Both the position numbers and the translations under genes were made by a program. Under the pieces are notes generated by a model. That model had not been told where the DNA came from and did no database searches. It worked only from the letters and a program-made list of their open reading frames with translations. 62,600 bases of DNA, taken from assembly GCF_001544555.2 (NCBI RefSeq), contig NZ_FCOK02000058.1, positions 1-62,600 of the forward strand. The letters run 5' to 3'. This DNA comes from Caballeronia udeis. Lineage in GTDB: Bacteria; Pseudomonadota; Gammaproteobacteria; Burkholderiales; Burkholderiaceae. Numbering within the stretch: the stretch's first letter is position 1; each line of letters starts with the position of its first letter. Below are positions 35,496-43,970 of the stretch, in pieces.

Positions 35496-35621
35496 ATGAA
35501 AAGAACCATTGCCTTAATACTGTTGGCCGTTTGTCTCGGAAGCGCGTTGGGCGGTTGCATCTTTGTGCCCGAAGGCGGCTACCACGATCACGGGCATGAC
35601 CACGACCACGACCGCTATTAA
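35496..35621 (+). CDS. 41-residue His-rich lipoprotein
   Basis: A very small gene: MKRTIALILLAVCLGSALGGC is a complete lipoprotein signal with lipobox LGGC (lipidated Cys21), leaving a 21-residue mature tail IFVPEGGYHDHGHDHDHDRY dominated by alternating His and Asp, a plausible metal-binding patch. GAGAGAG lies upstream of ATG 35496. It sits between an RcnB-like and another exported protein gene, so metal binding at the outer membrane is a reasonable inference. Confidence 0.72.
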   Translation: MKRTIALILLAVCLGSALGGCIFVPEGGYHDHGHDHDHDRY

Positions 35622-35679
35622 CCGTCCCTGACGCGCTCGCGCATTCACCTGCTCAACATTACGCATGACAAGGAAAATT

Positions 35680-36087
35680 ATGAGCATCTCACGCAGCCGC
35701 AGGTTCGCAATGACACTGGTTGCCGGTCTCGGCGTAGGCTTATCGTCCGTTGCTTTCGCCCACGTCGATGTTGGCGTAAACGTCGAAGTCCCCGGTGTCG
35801 TCTACGCACCTGAGCCAGTCTACGCCGCGCCCCAACAGGTGTATGTCCAACCTCAGGCCGCTGTTGTCATTGGTCCGGGCTGGTATGGCAACAGGTACTA
35901 CGACGGGCGTCGTTATTGGGAGCGCCGGGAGTGGGAAGAACGCCACCGGAACGACCGGGAATGGCATGACGCACGAGACAATCGCGGCGGACCTCGAGAT
36001 GATCGGGCTTACGACCACCAACGCGGCGAGCAGCGAGGTGACCGGCACTACGACCATGAAAATGACAATGGGCGCGGTGACCATTAA
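35680..36087 (+). CDS. small exported Arg/His/Asp-rich protein
   Basis: 135 residues: signal peptide (FAMTLVAGLGVGLSSVAFAH), a PEPVYAAPQQVYVQPQ proline/valine segment, a GPGWYGNRYYDGRRYW aromatic patch and a charged tail of Arg, Asp and His (DDRAYDHQRGEQRGDRHYDHEN). ACAAGGA precedes ATG 35680. It resembles the vague YXWGxxxG / PXPV-type envelope proteins of beta-proteobacteria. No catalytic motif. Confidence 0.75.
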   Translation: MSISRSRRFAMTLVAGLGVGLSSVAFAHVDVGVNVEVPGVVYAPEPVYAAPQQVYVQPQAAVVIGPGWYGNRYYDGRRYWERREWEERHRNDREWHDARDNRGGPRDDRAYDHQRGEQRGDRHYDHENDNGRGDH

Positions 36088-36188
36088 CACGCGCGATATG
36101 GGTTGTCGCGGTCGACCTGCCGGAACCCTGGATGCTTGTTTTGTAGCTCACCGGTTACTGGGTAGATTCCGCCGGAGCTAGACGCGCG

Positions 36189-36695
36189 TCATTTGCGATG
36201 AGCGCTTTCGCGTTTGCGAATCAGACTCACTTGCCCATTGCGTTCAAGAATGGCCGACTGCACGTCTTCAAGGTCCAGTGAGTTAAGTTCTTGGCGCGCC
36301 GTCTCGAAAACATCCGTTCTTGTGATGAGGGCGGCGGACATTTGCCTGCTATTGAACTGGCCATCCTTATAGACTTCTCTTTCGACTCCTATCACGAGCG
36401 ATTCCAGCCACCGCGATCGGACGCAAGTCCACGCGAACGCTCCATGTAGGAGCACAATCACCAATGACGCCATAAAAGTCGGGGTGGCCGGCGATGCTGC
36501 GACTATCACCCGACTCAACGTTGCGCCCAGCAGTATCGCGACCACATAATCGAAAGGAGAGCGCTGGCCAAAAGACCGCCGGCCCGATATGCGGATTAAA
36601 ATCAACGCCGCGAAGAAGACCACGACTGCACGCATCGCCATCTGTAGCGAGCCAAGGTCCTTGCCCTCGCCGAATATCGCTATCAGAACGTCCAT
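36189..36695 (-). CDS. DUF421 (YetF-like) membrane protein
   Basis: 168 residues with three N-terminal membrane segments (AVVVFFAALILIRISGRRSF, FDYVVAILLGATLSRVIV, FMASLVIVLLHGAFAW) and a cytoplasmic DUF421 domain (VYKDGQFNSRQMSAALITRTDVFETARQ, DVQSAILERNGQVSLI). The membrane part and the ARxxG-like Arg cluster match the YetF family, whose members are linked to spore or envelope stress but lack a known reaction. Shorter than Bacillus homologues. It stands alone and convergent to the small exported cassette. Confidence 0.85.
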   Translation of the reverse strand: MDVLIAIFGEGKDLGSLQMAMRAVVVFFAALILIRISGRRSFGQRSPFDYVVAILLGATLSRVIVAASPATPTFMASLVIVLLHGAFAWTCVRSRWLESLVIGVEREVYKDGQFNSRQMSAALITRTDVFETARQELNSLDLEDVQSAILERNGQVSLIRKRESAHRK

Positions 36696-36747
36696 TTCTC
36701 TGTTCCTTCCCGGCTTCGCGGCCAGAGCTTAAATCTTCTACGACTAC

Positions 36748-37344
36748 TCAGTCCACGGGTCCGAGGTAGCCCGGGAGACCTAGCGCTATGTCGCTTTTTG
36801 CCAATTTGATTGCTTTCTTCACCAGCGACTCGAACTCGTCATCGCTATTCGGTCGGGGCAGGGTGCAACGGAACAGGTCAGCCCATCGAAATTCTTCTAG
36901 GGGGACACTCGTCTTTTCGTAGCCGCCAGCGTCACGAACCGACGCCGCGAGGCTTCGGAATTCGTCGTCGGCTAGCTCCCATACGTGCTCTGGCATTTCA
37001 GAAAATGGCCGGCGCCGACCCTCCGCGTCGTATGGGTAAGTCCATCGGTTGTTTTCCATGGTCTGCCAGAAATCTGCTTGCGGAAGAAACGACAGGTCTC
37101 TGACGAGGACAAACGGAACAGACTTCACGTTTGCACGCCAAAGTGCCGCAGCAACGTGATGGTGGTCAATCGCAAACGGAGCACTGTTGGGGCCATACAC
37201 GACCGGTATAGGCCTTTCGGCGATAGCCATTTCCAGTTCGTGACCGGACAGCGCCTTGTACTTCTCGGTTTTCTCGCGCACCTCCCGCATGCCGTGTGTC
37301 ATTTGGGTCGGGCGTAATCGGTCGATGCTTAGCATCTTCATCAT
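36748..37344 (-). CDS. ParB-like nuclease-fold protein (ParBc_2)
   Basis: 198 residues. The start MLSIDRLRPTQMTHGMREVREK, the segment IPVVYGPNSAPFAIDHHHVAAALWRA and the FLPQADFWQTMENNRWTYPYDAEG region match the ParBc_2 group of ParB/Srx-fold proteins. This group is stand-alone, without a DNA-binding helix-turn-helix, and its biochemical role is not known. TTGGAG precedes ATG 37344. Its start overlaps (ATGA) the end of a decayed frame upstream. Confidence 0.85.
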   Translation of the reverse strand: MMKMLSIDRLRPTQMTHGMREVREKTEKYKALSGHELEMAIAERPIPVVYGPNSAPFAIDHHHVAAALWRANVKSVPFVLVRDLSFLPQADFWQTMENNRWTYPYDAEGRRRPFSEMPEHVWELADDEFRSLAASVRDAGGYEKTSVPLEEFRWADLFRCTLPRPNSDDEFESLVKKAIKLAKSDIALGLPGYLGPVD

Positions 37345-37620
37345 TGACTCCAATCCCGCAAAACCAAAGCAAAGTGAGGCAACCGACTCGAGAGGTCTCG
37401 GAATCGTAAACCGGATACGCATCGCATAACACCCATAAGCACGCGGCGTGCCGCATCAAGGTCGACGTCGCCTGCTACGGCCGATGAACCGCCACTGGAC
37501 GTTGCCGCTGTAGGGCACGACCGGTGTTTCGTTCTGGTCAAGCACGACAATCTCTAAGCCAGGGGGCAGTCGCTCTGCGGCGGGTGCAAGTCTTTTCAGC
37601 TCAGTCAGACGTCGATGGTG
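37341..37620 (-). pseudogene. decayed small gene upstream of the ParB-like gene
   Basis: On the minus strand one frame reads like protein (LTELKRLAPAAERLPPGLEI, then VVLDQNETPVVPYSG), runs to a stop after GRSRR, and a neighbouring frame takes over (AVAGDVDLDAARRVLMGVM) and ends in an ATGA overlap with the ParB-like start. An AAGGAGG lies at 37639-37633. This looks like one gene of about 100 codons with at least one frameshift, once coupled to the ParB-like gene. Family not recognised. The remainder up to 37710 is empty. Confidence 0.35.
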
Positions 37621-37710
37621 ATGAACCGCAATCCTCCTTATCGGTCTCGGCGACAGTCGAGTTCGATACTGTCATCCAAGGCACGGATGGTCAAAACCCG
37701 CTGCTGTCGC

Positions 37711-38709
37711 TTATCGCGGCGTTCTATGCAGTTCGTCACTGGACGTGACGGCGTGTCCGTCGGGAATCCAGCGCAACTTTGGTGCTATCGCGCTTGCCTC
37801 AAACCACAATTTGATGCCAAAGCGTACGCGGTTGCGAAGGTGTGCAGCCAATACCGCACGCCAAAAGCGGTTCGTGTTGACGTCCGAATAACGCGATTCA
37901 CGTTCGATCAATGCCTTCCCGTCGGGCAAGTGAACAAAGCAACAGTTCTCGAACCATCGCAAATCGCGATGGGTGTTGCCGCTCCAATGTCGCCCGATCG
38001 CCTGATAAGCGCCAAGCTCTACAATTTGCTGCCCTTCGTCAGCAAGCGTATTGAGCGCGGCGGAGACAAACGACTCGTCACCGTGATGTTGCAGGTGTGC
38101 GATTTCGTTGACATAGCGTTCACAATGCGCCCGAGCGACTGGCACCAATCTCTTCAGAAACGGCAGCGTGCTCACGAGGAACTCACCGCCATACCAGCGT
38201 GGGTTACGCAAATGCCGGCCAGCGACGATCTCAAGATCCTTAATCACACGGGCGCTGCCATAAGCGGGAAACACCTGGTCCGAGATATCGAATGCGCCCA
38301 CTCCGACGTCGGCACAGCGCTCGAGTAGCTCATCGGCCAGCGGCCGCATGGCGACGATGTCGGAGTCGAGTAGCATCAGCAAGGTTTCGGGCGCCAGCAT
38401 CCCCTTCACTTGTTCCAACAGGTCGAGCTTGAAGTGCGCTGCATAGAAGCCCGTGTCTCTTGGGATATTGATACTTGTGGCCAGACGATAAATCAGCGGA
38501 CGTCGCGCTTCCGGGACGGTGGCAAGGCACGAGATAACGGCGTCTGGCATATTCGTAAATATGCGGAGCCGCGGCATGCCAAAATGCAGCAAGGTCTTAT
38601 TTAAGCAAAGTGCCTGATGCGCGTAAGAGAGCGGATCTGTGCTGGTGCTGTTTGGGCTGGCTGCTGCCGCGATGTCTATGAATACCAGAGTACAAGGAAA
38701 AATTTCCAT
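37711..38709 (-). CDS. glycosyltransferase-like protein of unknown specificity
   Basis: 332 residues from the chosen ATG. It has the layout of a GT-A nucleotide-sugar transferase: TLVFIDIAAAA start, LYALNKTLLHF-like second strand, LLMLLDSDIVAMRPLADELLERC with the metal-binding DSD motif, RWYGGEFLVSTLPFLKRL and HGDESFVSAALNTL. No signal peptide or membrane segment. The start is uncertain: an in-frame codon at 38796 adds 29 residues and neither has a strong ribosome site. It stands alone, so the acceptor is unknown. Confidence 0.65.
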   Translation of the reverse strand: MEIFPCTLVFIDIAAAASPNSTSTDPLSYAHQALCLNKTLLHFGMPRLRIFTNMPDAVISCLATVPEARRPLIYRLATSINIPRDTGFYAAHFKLDLLEQVKGMLAPETLLMLLDSDIVAMRPLADELLERCADVGVGAFDISDQVFPAYGSARVIKDLEIVAGRHLRNPRWYGGEFLVSTLPFLKRLVPVARAHCERYVNEIAHLQHHGDESFVSAALNTLADEGQQIVELGAYQAIGRHWSGNTHRDLRWFENCCFVHLPDGKALIERESRYSDVNTNRFWRAVLAAHLRNRVRFGIKLWFEASAIAPKLRWIPDGHAVTSSDELHRTPR

Positions 38710-39130
38710 TAGGTGGTCTTTAAGATTCTTATGCGAGAACTTGTTACGGATTTGAATCGGCAAATGCTTAGTCAGGATGAGAGGTATCCGCCGCACGTAT
38801 CCGCCAAAATGCTGGCCGAATGAGCCACCCGCGCGGTGGCACTGGACGCGCTTTCGAGCACAACAGTTGCGCTAACCCCGCGTCTTATAAAATTTATCGG
38901 TCTCCGAATTATTACCGGCTAACCCCGGTGCTTAGCTCGGCCGCGACGAGATAAGGATAGTCGCAGGTTGCACGACTTCGGAACGGCCCAAGCTGTGCGT
39001 CCGCACAGCATTCGGTTCCAGTCTATGAGGCGCAGGCCCCTCCCTGGCCGACGTATTCACCGAAACGCCGCGGATACATGCGGCGCAGCGTTTCAGAGTG
39101 CATGCGTGCGCCTTATTTTCCACATGGCGC
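38710..39130. other. 421-base interval
   Basis: Only shadows of neighbouring frames and short frames are visible between the glycosyltransferase-like and PfpI-like genes. The two are on the same strand; no promoter, repeat or hairpin stands out. Confidence 0.5.
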
Positions 39131-39682
39131 TCATGCAGCCCTGCGCCTCTCCAATTGCGCAATCAGCGTTTTGTTGAAGGCTGGAAGATCGTCAGGCTTG
39201 CGGCTCGTGATCAGATTGCCGTCTTCGACCACTTCCTTGTCCACCCACGTGCCGCCCGCGTTGCGAATGTCGTCTTGCAGACTCGGCCAGCTCGTCACCG
39301 TGCGGCCCTTGATAATGCCTGCGGACACCAGCAACCACGTGCCATGACAGATCACGGCGATCGGCTTTTTCGCGCTGTCGGCAGCTTTGACGAAAGCCTG
39401 GGCCTGCAGCAGCAACCGGATCGCGTCGCCGTTCACCACCCCGCCCGGCAGAACGACTGCATCGTAGTCGTCGGCGCTCGCCTTGTCGAAAGTCGAATCG
39501 ACCGCGACTGCGTCACCCTTATCGACATGCTTGAAGCCCTGAATCTTGCCGGGTTTTGCTGAAATCACGTGCACCGTTGCGCCAGCGTCGGCCAGCGCGC
39601 GTTTCGGTTCAACCAGTTCCGCCTGTTCGAAGCCGTCGACTGCGAGTACCGCCACCTTGTAACCATTCAGCGTGTTAGCCAT
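39131..39682 (-). CDS. PfpI/DJ-1 family protein (YhbO-like)
   Basis: 183 residues, standard length. VAVLAVDGFEQAELVEP carries the acidic residue that polarises the nucleophile, VLPGGVVNGD is the loop and AVICHGTWLLVSAG holds the nucleophile elbow with Cys112 and His113. AAGGAGAAAACAC precedes the ATG. Members act as protein deglycases or stress chaperones, or as peptidases in archaea. Reaction here is inferred. Confidence 0.92.
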   Translation of the reverse strand: MANTLNGYKVAVLAVDGFEQAELVEPKRALADAGATVHVISAKPGKIQGFKHVDKGDAVAVDSTFDKASADDYDAVVLPGGVVNGDAIRLLLQAQAFVKAADSAKKPIAVICHGTWLLVSAGIIKGRTVTSWPSLQDDIRNAGGTWVDKEVVEDGNLITSRKPDDLPAFNKTLIAQLERRRAA

Positions 39683-39822
39683 GTGTTTTCTCCTTCAACG
39701 TAGATGCAGGGAGCGCACGCCTGACACCGTATGTTCCCTTCGCCCCCTGCTTAGTTCGCAACGATATGCCCACGCAAAACCGCGCAAAAAGCGACGCTCC
39801 ATTTGCGTGGCCGGTAGGGTCT

Positions 39823-40122
39823 TTACCGACCTGCCGGGTCCTCGTCGAGGCCGTCATCATCGGCGGCCAATGGGTCGTCGACTCGATCTGGTTCAATGTC
39901 GGCGTCGTATACCAGCGTCGAATCGCCGTCGGCCGCAGCCCGCTCGCCTGTGCCTGAGCGGTCCGTGTCACTGCCGAGATCCGTGTCGCCAGTTTCGAGC
40001 GCGTGGTTGTCCAGTTCTGAATCGACATCAAATTCATGACGCTTCGCACCGGCGACATCGCTGCCGCTATCGGACGAATCGCTCGGACCGAGCGCGCCTA
40101 TCGTTCCGCTGGTTTGCTTCAC
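39823..40122 (-). CDS. acidic conserved hypothetical protein
   Basis: 99 residues from a GTG, rich in Asp, Ser, Glu and Gly (SSDSGSDVAGAKRHEFDVDSELD, SDTDRSGTGERAAADGD), with no membrane or signal sequence and a strongly acidic charge; likely disordered. A GAGGAA site lies about 12 bases upstream, rather far. Similar acidic proteins recur in Burkholderia-group genomes. No function can be assigned. Confidence 0.6.
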   Translation of the reverse strand: MKQTSGTIGALGPSDSSDSGSDVAGAKRHEFDVDSELDNHALETGDTDLGSDTDRSGTGERAAADGDSTLVYDADIEPDRVDDPLAADDDGLDEDPAGR

Positions 40123-40325
40123 TTGCTGTTGCGGTTCCTCGTCGGATTCAGCGTGCTGCTCATGGCGCTCTCCTTCATTTATCCAGTACCCGTTGCGAGC
40201 CGTCGCAAGGACTGTTCCGCCCGCGCATTCCCGCGGCGCACGGTACGCGCGCCGGGCGCCACCATTGCTTCAAGCGAGACACCGGCACAATCCGCGCCTC
40301 CCGCTTGAAATTTCTACCTGCAACG

Positions 40326-41088
40326 ATGGCTGCCACGACCGGCCCGACCCAGCGCCCCATATACAACATCTCCCAGCAAGCTGCCCCTGCCGTGATGCCG
40401 CCCGGTCTGCGGCATTCGGACGACACCAGGCCCGGCTACACGCGCAGGCGTGAAAAAGATGGCTTCGCATACTTCGACGTGAGCGGCGAACGCATCGATG
40501 ACGCACGCGAAATTGCTCGCATCAACGCTGGCCACCGGCCGTGACGCGCGCGGCCGCAAGCAGTACCGCTATCACCCGCGTTGGCGCGAGACGCGCGGCG
40601 TCAACAAATACGAGCGCATGGCCGCGTTCGGCCGCGCGTTGCCGAAGATCCGCAGACGTGTCGCACGCGACCAGAAGTTACCGGGCATGCCGTGCGACAA
40701 GGTAGTCGCCGCAACCGTGCAGTTGCTCGACACGACGCTCATCCGCATCGGCAGTGTCGAATACGCACGCGATAACCAGTCGTATGGACTGACGACCTTG
40801 CGCAAGAAACATCTGAAGATCGAAGCGGCCCAATTGCGCTTCAGGTTCCGCGGCAAGAGCGGCATCGATCATGACGTCACGATGGACAATCCGCGCGTCA
40901 AGCGCATCGTGCGGCGCTGTGCCGAATTGCCGGGCCACGACCTCTTCCAGTATCTCGACGAAGACGGCACACGCCGCACCGTCGGATCAGCGGACATCAA
41001 CGACTACCTGCGCTGCGCGAGCGAAGCGGATTTCACCGCGAAGGGAAGTCGCGAGCGGCGCGCAAGGCGGCCGATGCGAAAACCGTAA
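40326..41088 (+). pseudogene. DNA topoisomerase IB, deletion and frameshift
   Basis: The N-terminal frame (PGYTRRREKDGFAYFDVSGERIDDAREIARINA) is family-like up to 40528, where about 20 conserved codons (the IPPAY segment) are missing and the frame shifts. It resumes as ATGRDARGRKQYRYHPRWRETR, RVARDQKLPGMP, RFRFRGKSGIDHD and VGSADINDYLR, then shifts again near DFTAK, so the catalytic tyrosine region is lost. An intact enzyme would relax supercoils by a 3'-phosphotyrosine intermediate. The plus-strand frame 40498-41088 alone is not a functional gene. Confidence 0.8.
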
Positions 41089-41692
41089 TTTACGCAGCGC
41101 CCACCTTTCGTCTTCACGACCCTCTTGGCCGGGCATTCTTTCCGACTTGGTGGGCCATCAAATGCAAGGCTACATGGGGCGACCCCTCCGGGAGCGGTAG
41201 CGTTCCCTTCGGGCCGGCTTATCTCACGGCTGAAGCGGTTCGGCGTTCGGGCGCGCCGCGTTGCCGTCGGCAAAGACTTGTCCGGGTAAAGAATCATAAT
41301 CGGCTGGCTCGGTCCGGACGATCTCGCCCAACATTCTTACGAACGCATCAGCGTCTGTTAACTCGGCGACTAACACCCGAGCGGTGCGCAAAGAGATGAC
41401 CCCCATCGGGGCAGCGTTTGACCGTCGTCAAGGATGAAAGCGAACCGATGCACTTCCGAGGAGTCGGCCCCACTGGGCTCTGCGTCGTGCGAAAGAATTG
41501 TCGCTTTCACATAGGCGGCCCGAATCATTGTTCGTTATTGTTTAGCAACGGGCCTCGTGCTAAACGAGCATACTCAGTACACCATGTTAAGAGAGCTCTA
41601 TAGTGCGAAACTTCCTCAACCGCTGTACCCCAGCAAGTCGAGCGATGGACATTTCTTTGCACTAAGCCAGCCGTCGCACCTGCGTTCCGGTA
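41089..41692. other. 604-base interval without a convincing gene
   Basis: Only weak open frames: a 60-codon minus-strand frame at 41224-41406 and a plus-strand one from 41557, both without ribosome sites. Remnants of the lost topoisomerase 3' end may lie at the left edge. The right end leads into a strong inverted repeat. Confidence 0.45.
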
Positions 41693-41730
41693 CGTCTGGG
41701 CCACCGCGGGACAACTTGGTGGCCCAGACG
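41693..41730. terminator. strong 13-bp inverted repeat downstream of the PRC-barrel gene
   Basis: CGTCTGGGCCACC and GGTGGCCCAGACG pair perfectly over 13 bp around a 12-base loop, 52 bases after the PRC-barrel stop. No T-run is adjacent on either strand (CTTTATCG on plus), so it may be a transcription block, an mRNA end or a protein-binding site rather than a classical terminator. Confidence 0.5.
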
Positions 41731-41781
41731 CTTTATCGACCGGCTGGTCTTGTGGCTCGGACGGCTTACTTCTGCCGGTTT

Positions 41782-42255
41782 TCAGTGCTCGAGCGGCCTA
41801 ACGGCAGGGTCATGCTCCACCACGTCCTTGGTCGCTTGCCAGTACGGTTGCCGATTGTAGTAGCTGTGCGTTGAAGTTCCCCAGGTCTCATCTGCCATAG
41901 ACGGCCAGTGGTCCTTGTCGAAACCTGGGTCGTCCTTCAGACGTTGCGCTGCAATGTCGACATAGAAGCATTTCTCCGCCGTGTCCAGAGTCAACGCATT
42001 CCACGGAATGGCATGTAGTTTAGACCCCATCCCGAGGAAGCCGCCCTCGGACAGGACCGCATAGGCAATGCGCCCACCACGGACGTCCAGCATGATGTCT
42101 GAAATTTTTCCCACATGCTCGCCGTCCGACGACATCACCTTGTTCCCGTCGAGCGTCGCTGCTGCCATGATGTCCGGCCCCGGCCCTTCGCCGATGCCAC
42201 CGCCAACGATGTCGGCGCCGCCTCGGGTGCCACCTTGCGGGTTGATTGAGCCCAT
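41782..42255 (-). CDS. PRC-barrel domain protein
   Basis: 157 residues. The PRC-barrel lies at about 28-105: AAATLDGNKVMSSDGEHVGKISDIMLDVRGGRIAYAVLSEGGFLGMGSKLHAIPWNAL. A Gly-rich start and an Asp/His-rich tail flank it; no signal peptide. AAGGAGGTGAATC precedes the ATG. Such proteins are usually stress-induced and may bind RNA or sediment with photosynthesis/ribosome factors; the exact job here is unknown. Confidence 0.88.
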   Translation of the reverse strand: MGSINPQGGTRGGADIVGGGIGEGPGPDIMAAATLDGNKVMSSDGEHVGKISDIMLDVRGGRIAYAVLSEGGFLGMGSKLHAIPWNALTLDTAEKCFYVDIAAQRLKDDPGFDKDHWPSMADETWGTSTHSYYNRQPYWQATKDVVEHDPAVRPLEH

Positions 42256-42720
42256 GATTCACCTCCTTAAAAAAAGTTGAAAAAAGTTGCCCTTTTAAAT
42301 GCGCAAACAGCGTACCCGAGCTGTCGGCGGTACAGAATGCCGAGTTCGCGTCAGACGTATCTCGTTGGGCGACTCGATGTCTACCCTCCGGTCTGACTCT
42401 GATTTCCAGGAGCACGCTCATCGGTATCCGCTCCTCTTTTCCAAGCGTGTTTAAACACTTCCTTGTGTCTCCTGCTCGGCCATTCACATTTCGCAATCCT
42501 CTTTATCTGCATTATTAACCTCGACCTGGTCACAACCAGTCATGGCGCAAGCAACGCTTCCGTTGGGAGGCTTCTTGGAAGCGCCAAGCGTTGATAGGAG
42601 TCGTCCCGACCTTGGCGGGGAGCCTCACACTTTGGGCCGCGGTGGCATAGCGATTGCGACGGATATACCACGGGATGTGCCTGTTGCGCCACTCTCCGGT
42701 CATGGGTAAAGGAGACTATT
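42256..42720. other. divergent interval between PRC-barrel and Gly-rich genes
   Basis: 465 bases presumably carrying both promoters. An A-rich tract lies next to the PRC-barrel ribosome site. No repeat or open frame is convincing. Confidence 0.4.
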
Positions 42721-43035
42721 ATGCGAGTCGTCACAAAGAGATTATTGGTATCAGCGTTAATTTTGGGGGTTTACGGTGCCGCTTTCGCACAGGGTGCAGG
42801 CGCTGGTGGTGCCGCTGGTACGGGCGGCGCCGGCGGCACCGCGGGAGGCAACGGCGCTGGACAAGGTGGAACGGGAATAGCGACGCCAAATGGAAACGGC
42901 ACTACCGGTTCAACGTCGGGGACGTCGGGTTCGAGCACGACGGGAACGTCGTCAGACCGTGCGCAGCCGAAAATAAATACGGGGACGATGGACGCTCCCG
43001 CCTCATCAGCCAGCGGAATAAAGAAACCCTATTGA
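42721..43035 (+). CDS. small exported Gly/Ser/Thr-rich protein
   Basis: 104 residues: signal peptide (VTKRLLVSALILGVYGAAFAQ) and a low-complexity mature part of Gly, Ala, then Gly, Thr, Ser (GAGAGGAAGTGGAGG, TTGSTSGTSGSSTTGTSS), ending in KKPY. AAAGGAG precedes the ATG. Expected to be disordered in the periplasm or outside. Function unknown; similar proteins are common and unassigned in this group. Confidence 0.7.
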   Translation: MRVVTKRLLVSALILGVYGAAFAQGAGAGGAAGTGGAGGTAGGNGAGQGGTGIATPNGNGTTGSTSGTSGSSTTGTSSDRAQPKINTGTMDAPASSASGIKKPY

Positions 43036-43366
43036 CAGCGGTGCTGGGGCCAACTGCGGGCCAGCGTTGACTAACTCAGTGGTGGTTTGCTCAAATGCTG
43101 GAAGCTGACGCGCGCCGTCTGAATCAATCCGCTCTTACAAGGAGGGAGAGATTTTTTTGACGAATCACTGTACCTCGAACTGAAGAACGCGATTCGAATA
43201 TTCGTCTTCACAAGAGGGCCTACTTTCTTTGGGAACAAGACGAATGCCCCGCCGGCTGTGCAGACGAATACTAGAATTTTGTCCCTTGATTGCGATTTCT
43301 TCACCACGCCATTTTACGTGATCGGCCCAACAACCTGACAGCGCCCTCGGAGCTAGCGACCTTTTT
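43036..43366. other. 331-base interval
   Basis: No gene is convincing. An AAGGAGGGAGAG is followed only by a frame that stops after a few codons. A terminator hairpin lies at its right end, so a short transcript or the 3' tail of the Gly-rich gene may end there. Confidence 0.45.
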
Positions 43367-43393
43367 GCCTGCGCTTGCGCAGGCTTTTCTTTT
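43367..43393 (+). terminator. Rho-independent terminator
   Basis: GCCTGCGC-TT-GCGCAGGC makes an 8-bp perfect stem and is followed by TTTTCTTTT on the plus strand. It lies 330 bases after the Gly-rich gene and could end that transcript or an unseen small RNA. Confidence 0.7.
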
Positions 43394-43402
43394 CGGGATT
43401 TT

Positions 43403-43687
43403 TTAATCAGCTGTCGTTCGCGAAGATACGCCCGACCAGCCAGCTAAATTCGCCGGGCGGTGTCGCTTTGATCGTGCGGCACATATCTGTTGCGCATGGT
43501 CCCGCAACGCCAGCGATTTCATGTTTGATGCTGCTGGCAATAAGGTGAGAGCGAATGCCTCCCATTGTCCCAGGATCGTTTCCGTGTCACGCAGAATGCG
43601 GCGAACCAGATCAAGGCAGAGTGCCGCGTGAACATCCTTGAGCAGGTCGAAAATGCTGACGTGAGTCGTGGCTCTCGAACCCTGCAT
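43403..43687 (-). pseudogene. N-terminal relic of an RsbRD-type sensor kinase
   Basis: The frame from 43687 has the pattern of the helical N-terminal module seen in Burkholderia-group sensor kinases (ETILGQWEAFALTLLPA, then MKSLALRDHAQQI). After QQI it turns into unrelated low-quality sequence, and no kinase domain follows. The rest of 43688-43970 is empty. Pattern recognition from family knowledge; not aligned. Confidence 0.4.
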
Positions 43688-43970
43688 TAACTCCACAGCC
43701 CTTTGACGCAACACACCACCACGCACATACAAGACCGGGAGCGGCGTATGCATGACGCCGCACTGGCAATTCGATTGCAGGAACCACTACCGGTGGTCGT
43801 TGCCAAGATGAACAGGCCGACATCCAGTTTCTGAAGTTCTTTGCCTCCAACATCCGTAAGCCGGAATACATGCGTGGTTTTCCAAGCGCATTCCCAAATG
43901 CGTTCGGTAGCAGCCCCCGTGTCAGCTCTTCGCTACCTGCTCCCGACAGCGAACAATGACACCGCGCACA

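Noticed and set aside
41557..41874. 105-codon plus-strand frame
   Set aside because: Runs through the 13-bp hairpin and into the PRC-barrel gene on the other strand.
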